Shown piece after piece: positions 1 through 9,600 of a DNA stretch of 64,000 bases. Each line of letters begins with the position of its first letter. Position 1 is the stretch's first letter. The notes beneath the pieces were generated by a model that ran no database searches, had not been told where the DNA came from, and saw only the letters and a program-made list of their open reading frames with translations. The position numbers and the translations under genes were made by a program. Origin of the DNA: Fragum whitleyi (lineage: Eukaryota > Mollusca > Bivalvia > Cardiida > Cardiidae); NCBI GenBank assembly GCA_948146395.1, contig OX411547.1:32654614-32718613 (forward strand), in the 5' to 3' direction.

Positions 1-558
1 TTATGACGTCGTTTCACAATGAAAATATAACATTGATATCCGTTCTTAGCGCATTTGCATAGTTATTCCACTGTCATAACACCCATGTAATAATACATAT
101 TCAACGGGCTTATTTCACTCTTGCGATGTAGGTAAAAATATAATTATGGATACAGCTTTAAGGATAAGGTCACATTTAGATAAGAGCCTTTACCTGAATG
201 AGTTATATAAGATGAGGGAGATTTTAACGTCTTACAGTGATAGATAAGGGAAATTTTGTTTTGTCCTGTCTGTCTGTTTGTCTCCCAAAAACTTGGCATA
301 TTGGCAATAACTATTCATTGGTAAAGGATGTAGTATTTTTATTATCCATGAGTATTGTTTGTGACAGGACCTTTCTGTTAGTACCTCTTTCAAGGTAATC
401 TGTCAAAGTGAAAGTCATTTTCATGTTCAAATATGTGAATTATTTGAACTTTGACATAGGTGCTGAAAATTGGCAGTGGCAGGGGCATAAAACTATCCAA
501 TTGAAAATAAATCAAAACTGGCTAGGTAAGAAATTCTCTATATCAAGAATTCTTGCAG
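1..558. other. eIF4B intron (right part)
   Basis: No coding signal. A segment near 61-145, with 'taacacc...cttatttcactc..tgc.a.gt', resembles 6105-6190 in another eIF4B intron, so it is probably an old dispersed repeat. Nothing else is recognised. Confidence 0.5.
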
Positions 559-682
559 GTGGCAGAAGAGGTTATGGATCCGGTTTCCGAGATCGAGGTT
601 ATGATGATCGTGGACGAGGAGATAGAACCGACAGAGAGTGGGAACGAGGACCAGTATCGGACCGAGGTTATGAAAGACCAAG
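559..682 (+). CDS. EIF4B: eIF4B exon, DRG/RGY-rich region
   Basis: The acceptor is ...TTGCAG|GT and the donor AG|GTAAGG. It enters with two bases completing a Gly or similar codon and reads GRRGYGSGFRDRGYDDRGRG and onward, ending RGYERPR. This matches the DRYG-like region after the RRM of animal eIF4B, which contains a similar GRRAFGSGY string. A shadow reading upstream of the acceptor is intronic. Confidence 0.9.
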
Positions 683-3600
683 GTAAGGGTGTGTTTTATT
701 TTGCTATACACACGCTGAATTTGGGATATTTTTATGAAGGCATGCTCTGATGGCACTGATTAGTTTGTCTGATCACAATTATCCAAGACTATACTTTAGC
801 CGTTTAGGCATGATAATAGATGAAACAGTATTAACAGTTGTTAAAATGTAAAAGTGGAGTTAAATCCTATTCAAACAAACAAAGCAAAAGCTTTGTCGCC
901 TTTCAATTTTTGCTGTTAAAGTGCGTTTCTTCAAGTGGAGATCCCATAGAAATTGTCATTAATGTCTACAAAAACTTTTTTTCAGGTCAGACAGACAAGA
1001 TAGCAGAGAACCAGGTAAATGTCAGAGCCCCATGCAGACGGGGGTGATTTTGGTTTAAGAAAGAAAATATTCCATTATCCTTCAATTTAAACATGTTAGG
1101 GTAACTCTTTTGAATGGTCTCCCAAGACGATTCTATCAAGTACCTACACCATGGGGTAGATAATCGTAAACCTTTTGAGATAGCAGTCGGAGGCTAGGAA
1201 AGGGTGTAATGGTAGTACAGGTGAAAGAAATACCAGGAATCCATTGTTAGGTGCTCCGGCCTCCGCGATATAACTGCGAGATTGTTGTGGCGTTAAACCT
1301 ATTCAAACAAACAAAATCAAGTACCTACAACATATGATTTGGTTAGAAAAAAATATTGAGATTGTCCCAAGCAAGCCTTTTTGAGATGAGCAACTGGTGA
1401 CTTGGATGAAATGTTGTGATAGTTCTAGTGTGACAAATTATTGTTGGAAATAGGATATGTGAACTAGCTTGTAAAATCCTACTGCAATAATGTTGAAAAT
1501 TGCTTTAAGTTAGTAGTAATAGTTCTGCAACGTATCAGAAGTAATAGACTTTAACAGTGTTAACCAAGGTTTCCTAATGATTTTCATTAGGAACCCTTGG
1601 TCAACATTGTGAAAGGTCATGAGTTCCCAAATTTTTGGGAACCATTACGGTTCCACTACCTTAAATCCTAGTCAAACCAAATCTTGTTTGGATACATTTG
1701 CTATTTAACTGTCGAGCTTAGGTGGATAGTTAAAGATAAAAAAGTGTGGAAAGGGAAATACTCTTAAGATATTTGCAAATAAGGATTTGAATAAAGGTTT
1801 TTCATAACTGAAGGTAATCATTAATTAATATTAAATAGGCTGTTTGATAAAACAATAAGTGTAAGATTTAACTTATCAGTTGATGAAATTCTTTTTTATG
1901 CGACCTGAACTCAGTTACTTATCAAGTTATTATCTTATTTCCTAAAATTAAGACTGATCTTAGTCTGTACTGTCTGTCAATGGCTTGTGTAAATCAGGAA
2001 TTTGTCCTTAATAGCAAGAGAAGAGTCCTTACACAATAAGTTGGGCAATGTGGAATAACTAAGTAATAATGAATCTTTTATTTACCAAATTTTAGAGCCA
2101 CCTAAAGAAAGGCCAAGATTACAACTACAACCTAGAACTAAACCAGTCGAAAATACTGAAGAAAAAGACAGTGAGAAAGAGGCCAAGTCATCTTCAATAT
2201 TTGGTGGTGCCAAACCTATAGACACGGCAAAACGAGAAAGGGAAATCGAGGAACGGTTACAAAAGGAAAGGGAAGTACCAAAACTTGCTCAAGAGACGAG
2301 AAGTTACGGGAGTTCAAGAGGTTATGATGAACCAAGAGAGAGAAAATATGAACATGATAATAAGGAAAATAAAGAATAGTAAGTACTGCTGAATAAATTG
2401 ATGAAAAAATACATTTTGCTATTGTATATATATAATACGTACTTAGTGTATTATATGGAAAAAAATATCTAACGAGGTTGGGAGAATTGATCATTGTCGA
2501 GGCTCTGCCGAGACAATTGTCAATTCTCACAACCGAGTTAGATATTTTTTTCATACAATACACTAAGTATGTATTATATTTATCTTATAACCTCTTTTTT
2601 TCTTGTTTTCGTCGATGTTTCTTACGGAGATGCAAGTTTCTAAAAATAACTGTATGATATTATTGTTCTAAAAATAACTATGTGATATCATAAAAAATAT
2701 CATACGGGTTGTTATCACTCGGATATTTGTATAGTTATAAGATAAAAGCCATTCTGTGCCTACCTTTGTTATAGTATATTAACTACTTTTCTCTATTTCA
2801 TACTCTATTGATGCACTTTTCAAACAAAGATAGCAAAACTTTTAATATACTAATGAAAATAACATTCAAATTTGACATTCAAATAGATGTCTTATACATT
2901 TATCTTATAACTATACAAATATACGTGTGATAACATCCCATGTGAAATGTTTTATGATATCACATTGATATTTTTAGAGCAATGCCATAATGCAGTTATT
3001 TTAGGAACTTGCATTTCTCTTAGAAAAAACCACGAAAGCAAGGCAAATAGAGATTATAAGATAAATATAATACATACATAGTGTTTAGTATGAAAAAATA
3101 TCTAACTCTGTTGTGGGAATTAATAATTGTCTCGGCAGAGCCTCGACAATTATTAATTTCCCCAACCTCGTAAGATGATTTTTTTCATACAGAACACTAG
3201 GTATGTATTATATATGTATATTCTGCACAATCAGGATCATGTGACAAAAGGTTAAGGTTGTTCATCAATGTCAAATTTCTGAATAAATTTCTGTTCTTTT
3301 GGCATTTGTGTTTCACACAATTTGTTGCATCCCTATATCAGTTGAAATTTATAGTTTAACAAAGTACAGAATTTCAAAAGAAAAAAAATGATATGGTAAC
3401 ATTAAAGTAAATCAGCTATATTGTTAGTGTTTTGTTCAAGTAGATATTAAATTGCTCTGTTACAGCCACAAGCCAGAAAGAGGGCCTAGAAAGAAGTCAG
3501 AAAGTTCCGACCATGAAGGGGAGAGAAAAAGACATTCTAGTAGTAGCTCAAATAAAAGTAAAAAAGGTCAGTGTTGTTTAAGCAAAATATCTGGACATTA

Positions 3601-6600
3601 CATGTGTAGGCTAACAAGGGTTCGACACTAATGGGAGTATGGGAGTCCGAGACTCCTTGTTTACCAGTTGGACTCCTTCCATTTGCAAGTAAGAGTACGA
3701 TGGACTCCAAGGGTCATATGAGAATATTTTTTAAAAAACAAATTCACATAGCAGTGTCCTTTCTAGCACTTGCTAAAACTGCAGGTCGTTTCACTGTAAA
3801 AGTTGTTATAGAAAACAGTGTGTTGAGAAAAATATCTTCTTTGGAAGTACATTGTGGAAAAGCAGAATTTGCTTAAAACAAGCAATTTCTTCTATTCCAC
3901 AATATTCTCCCATTATGTAAAATTCAGACTTCTTACTTTGAGCTTGGACTCCTTGATTATACCCCCCACCTACGAAGAAGAGGTGGGTATATTGGTTTCA
4001 TCATGTCTGTCTGTCCGTCCATCCGTCCGTAGACCTTTTCGTTTCAGGACACTAACTCAAGAACCAAGTGACCTACAATCATGAAACTTAACACAAATGT
4101 TCCTTATGACCCAAGGAAGTGCCCTATTGTTTTTTTGGGTATAGAAAGGTCAAAGGTCAAGGTCACAGTCAATTTTTGTTCAATTTGGGTTTCCAGACTC
4201 TAACTTAAGAACCAAGTGACCTACAATCATGAAACTTTATGGAAATGTTGCTTATGATCCAAGGAAGTGCCCTATTGTTTTTGGGTCACATAGGTCAAAG
4301 GTCAAGGTCACAGTCAATTTTTGTTCAATTTTGGTTTCCAGACTCTAACTCATGAACAAAGCGACCTAGAATCATGAAACTTTATGCAAATGTTTCTAAT
4401 GACCCAAGAAAAAGCCCTATTGTTTTTAGGTCACATAGGTCAAAGTTCAAGGTCACAGTCATTTTTTTTTCAATGTTCATTTCTGGACTCTAACTCAAAA
4501 AACCAAGCGATCTTGAATCATGAAACTTTATGCAAATGCTGCATATGACCTCAATATTTGTTACAAACACATCCTGCACTAAAAGCACTTGCATTCTGAC
4601 AAAGTGCTTGTGGGGGGTATAAGTTCGCTCTGTGACAGCCGCCACCATAGCGCAGTTGGTTAGGCATAAGACTTCCAATCTGGAAGTCGTGGGTTCGATC
4701 CCCGGTGGCGGCAAATATCCTTTCTGACGTTTGTATCTCACCAATGGGTATATAATCGTAAACCTATGTGAGATAGCAGCAGGAGGCTAGGAAAGGGTGT
4801 AATGGTAGTACAGGTGAAAGAAATACCTGGAATCCATTGTTAGGTGCTCCGGCCGCCGCGATATAACTGCGAAATTGTTGAAAGCGGCGTAAAACCCATT
4901 CAAACAAACAAAATCGCTCTGCGACAGTTCTAGTTTCAATTGTTAGGATTCCAATTGACTCCTTAAAATCAGGAGTTAGTTCTTCTGTTGACCCCTTTGT
5001 CTGGATTTCTAGGGGGTTTAAACTCCTGTTGAAGGTGTCAAAGGGGTGTAGATCTAGATAAGGAGAAGTGCAATGCACAAGAACCTTAAATGTACTTTTG
5101 TGAATTATAATTGCCCTTTGTTAAATTTATAATTTGATTTTTGTCTGGAGCATATCAACCTGCTCTTATGGGGGGCATGAATGTTAACAAACATCTCTTG
5201 TTTGAACTTACGGATTTAACTTTTGCAATTCTGTTGATTATGGAGAATATCATACAACATTCTCATTAATTACCTCTATTTGCCAGGATCTCGTTCAAAA
5301 CATGTTTCAGAGGAATCAGGAGGCCTCCCAGAGGTTTTATAAGGTGGAGAGGAGAGTAAAGACGATACAATACACAGTGCTGTCTTTCCATCTTTAATTC
5401 ATCAAAAATGAAAATAAGAAGAAAACAGAATTTCTTGGACTTAAAAAAGTCTTTTTACTATTTAAAATTAGTTGATACTGATTTGAACTTAGCATAGTTG
5501 ACCTGTAATAGTTCCACAACATTTCAGGAGTCACAAACTTCAACAATGTAAGCAGAGGTTTCCTAATGATTTCATTAGGAAACCTCTGTTAACATAGTGA
5601 AAGATCATGCGTTTTGAAATTTTGTAGAACTATTATGGATTCACTAACTTAAGTATGTAATATTTGCATTTCTGTTGAATAGAGATTTTGTTCTCATTTG
5701 TTCTTTCCTTTCATCAGGATCTCGTTCAAAACGTGATTCAGAAGAATCGGGAGGCCATCCAGAGGTTTTATCAGGTGGAGAAGAGAGTAAAGACGATAAA
5801 ATACACAGTGCTGTCTCACCATCAAGTAAAGAGGAGCCACAGTTGTTTGTTCCTGCCCCTCCCCCAAAACAGAATATCTGGGAGATGAGACGGTCCAATC
5901 AGGTATATTATTGGTATTATCAGGGGTCAAATCAGAAGTCAAGTTAAGCAGAGGTAATGCTAGTCTAAATCTTTATCTCTCTATGGAACCCTATGTTGTG
6001 GGTACTCATTTGAATCGTCTCGATGAAACGTTTCATATGAGTACCAACAACAGGATTTTAGTAAAGATTAATGAAATATTCAAATTTGAAAAATAGAATT
6101 TACTTAGTTATACCACTAGTGTAATAACACCTGTATAATATCAAAAATACTTAATGGTGTTATTTTACTCCTGCAACGTGGGTCATGTCATAAAATATTT
6201 CCTATCTTATCTGTGATGAAATAGCCATCACTCTCCAGTGTTGTTTACAACCGCTTTCTATTCATATTTGTCTTAATTTTAACAAAAAAATATAAAAAAT
6301 GAGAAGGTGTTAAGCTATTGTGTATGGAGAATTGGGCATAATTCAGGTTGCAAAATTTATCAAGAGCATTGAAAACACACTACTTTCAAAGATGGGGTTA
6401 AATTTTGTTTTCACAACATTTTGAGCATTTTATTCCTCTGAAAATTAGAATAAGTTCTAAATAGAACTAAGCAAAGAATGTTTATCAGCTGAAACAGGTT
6501 GTGTGATTTATTTGTTAATAATCTGCTATACAAGATTATAGAAGAAAAGAAAAATAAATGGGTTTAAACGAATTCTGAGTGTTCATGCAGGGTTGTAGAA

Positions 6601-9600
6601 ATGCCTTTTTCTCCACTTGTCCCTGGACAAGTTAAAGATGATTTTCCACTTATGCAGGGTAGAAATACACTTGTTTGCAAAAAAGTTAATGCATAAATAT
6701 TGAGAAAAAAAAATGTTCTTAAGAAAGAAAATGCTGGAACCTAGCATTTTCTTTATTTAAAACAACGTTTTCTAAGCTTTGACATAAAACTAAGATTAAT
6801 CACACTGATCCATTTAGTACCATTCGAAGAATTATTGCCCTTGTATATACTTGTCCACGAAAAAGTGGCCTTGAAAAATGTACTTGTCAGTGAGCTTGTG
6901 TCAGACATGTCAGCCATGGGAATTCCACATCCCTGATTTATGGACTGTTCAAAGTGTTGTGTTTTTTTCCAGACGACTCTTTTCTAAGTGTTAGTGTTTT
7001 TTTTCCAGACGACTTCACCTCCCCAACAGAAAACAGAACCTAGATCTCCTCCAACACAGGAGAGTAAATCACCTTCACAGACTGATTCTCTATCAGAAAA
7101 ATCGGATAATCAAACTGTAAACCAGTCAGATAATCAAAGTGTGCAGAGTACTTACTCTGATAAACATAGTGTCAGCCAATCTAGTGTGAATCATTCAGAT
7201 GGAACTAAAAAGGATTTTGTCCCAGCTGAACCACCAAAGGAAAATCCATGGATGAAACGAAAACAGGAACGTGAACAGCAAGGTTCAAATAAACCTAGTA
7301 AGGGATTAATGATAGTCTGGCTTTCTTTTTTAGGAAAAAGGGAATTATGCCTTGAACCTCAATAGTTCAAATTAAACAATTAAATATATAATACGTACTT
7401 AGTGTATTATATGAAAAAAAATATCTAACGAGGTTGGGAGAATTGAAAATTGTCGAGGCTATGCCGAGACAATTATCAATTCTCACAACCGAGTTTGATA
7501 TTTTTTTCATATAATACACTTAGTACGTATTATATTTATCTTATAACCTATATTTGTCTTGTTTTCGTCGGCGTTTCTAACTGAAATGCAAGTTTCTAAA
7601 AATAACCACATTATATCATGTTCTAAAAATAACTATGTGATATCATAAAAAATATCATACGGGATGTTATCATACGGATATTTGTATAGTTATAAGATAA
7701 ACACTGTTACTGGGAGAATGCAAATGATAATAAATTTTGAAAATTTTGTGAGTTTGAAATTTACTAGATAATGTGGTAAAGGGTATATGGCATTTTTTTG
7801 CTTTTTTACTCTCAATACCTAATTTTTGGCAGAATTCAGTGGATAAGCATAATTTATAGACTATGATAACATTCCAATGGAGACTCTGAGTCCTGACCAC
7901 CATTGTCTTTGATGCACCTTTTGCTAGCTGAATAAAAGAAATAAAATGATCAAAAAGTCAATGAAATGGATAATCTTTGCAATTCACATATGCACCTATT
8001 ACAATTAACATCCGTTTATCAATTTTTCTGCTTCTATAGGTTATTTTGTAAGTTGGCAACCAAAACCTCTTAACTACAGGGTTTGGGTTGTCAACTGATG
8101 ATACAATCAAAATTTGTTTTCTTTTCTGACAGGTCATCCTCCATCCGAGCCTTCCAATGTAAGATCTGGTGCTCCCAATGCCTGGTCAGGGCGAGGTCGT
8201 GGCGGGGACCGGGGTCGAGGACGAGGAGGATTTGGTAGAGGTAGGGGCAGTGAACCCCCAAAACCAAAGTAAGTATACCCTATGAATATAGGTATGAATA
8301 AATCCTTTGGCTGCTGTTCCTTTTCAGTTATAATGATAAATGCTAGGTAACATCGAAAAGTATCAGAAAATTTCATTTATTTTTCTTGCAATTTAATGTC
8401 TTACTAGAAGTAAAAGAAAATTTAATAATTTAGATTGTCTGAACACTGTATATTCTATATTTTGATAGTAACAGAAAAGTTTGACTGTAATTACACACAC
8501 AATTAGGCATACCAGAATCCACAGGCTTCCCAATTGTAGCTGAAAGTATTGTTGATAGAAATCCTTTTTGTAGTTAACAATATAAGTGATGTTTTTGTTT
8601 ACAGAGAAAGAAAAGAAAAGCCATTACCAAGCTCTATTGAAGACATGCCTAAACTTGAAACTAATGCACCTGTGGTAAGACTCTATATATCATTAAGATA
8701 ACTTGGCACCTGTTTTGCACTGGGTCTTTCTTTATCCAGTTATCTGGACTAATCCCTGTTGTCAGATTTTGTGGTCGTTTCCTGAAATAGATTAATTTCG
8801 GGAATATTATTTTTGTCCTTTTTGGTTGTCCGACAAAAATTTGTAACATTTGCCATAAATTATGAATAGCAAGTGATTGAGCCTTTATATTTCATATGGT
8901 GATTGCTTTGGAAATGACCTCTCTTTTGGTTCCAATTTCAAGGTCATCAGTCATAATCAAGGTCATCAGTCAATCTCATTTTTCAAAGATATATATGTGG
9001 AAAATTTAAACCAAAAAATGAATTTCATTTTGCTGTTTATTTTCATGATGTAATAATACTGTATCTGAAAAATGGCAGTAACAGGGGCATTGGTGTATAA
9101 CAAGTACTGCTTGTTTGCATATTCACTTTTATTTGAGCCTGTATGTGAGATTTCCAACAATTTTATATGTGTACAAAGCAAAGACTCTGAACAGCCTGTG
9201 CATCCGCACAGTCTGACCAGAGTCTTCCCTATGCATTTAGTAGATCGATAAGGTCTCAAAGTACTTTTACACCATCAGGTAACATTACATATACAGTAAG
9301 TGGCTTTCTATGCTGCTAAATGTTTGCACCTCACAGATACAGTAGAATCCTTTTATTAGCAACTCAGATAATAGGGATTTTCGGTTATTAGCAACTTTTC
9401 CTCCAGCACAAAACCATTTGTTCTTTAGCCTATGTAAAATTTGTCGGATAATCGGAACTCTGATAATAGAAACTCCCGGATAATAGAAACAAATTATTTG
9501 CACCAGGACCCTTTTTTATCGGATATAAGAAACTATCGGGAGTTTACATCGGGACATAGAAATATTTACATGCAATTTAACGAGTTTGACTTTGATTTCC

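Noticed and set aside
2216..2563. 115-codon - strand ORF
   Set aside because: It is antisense to the eIF4B signature exon and runs into the foldback repeat; no domain.
4638..4712. Functional tRNA gene (Gly-like)
   Set aside because: The cloverleaf and A/B boxes are good, but the sequence continues into the SINE body and tail and is flanked by a target duplication; the anticodon stem is poor. It is a SINE head.
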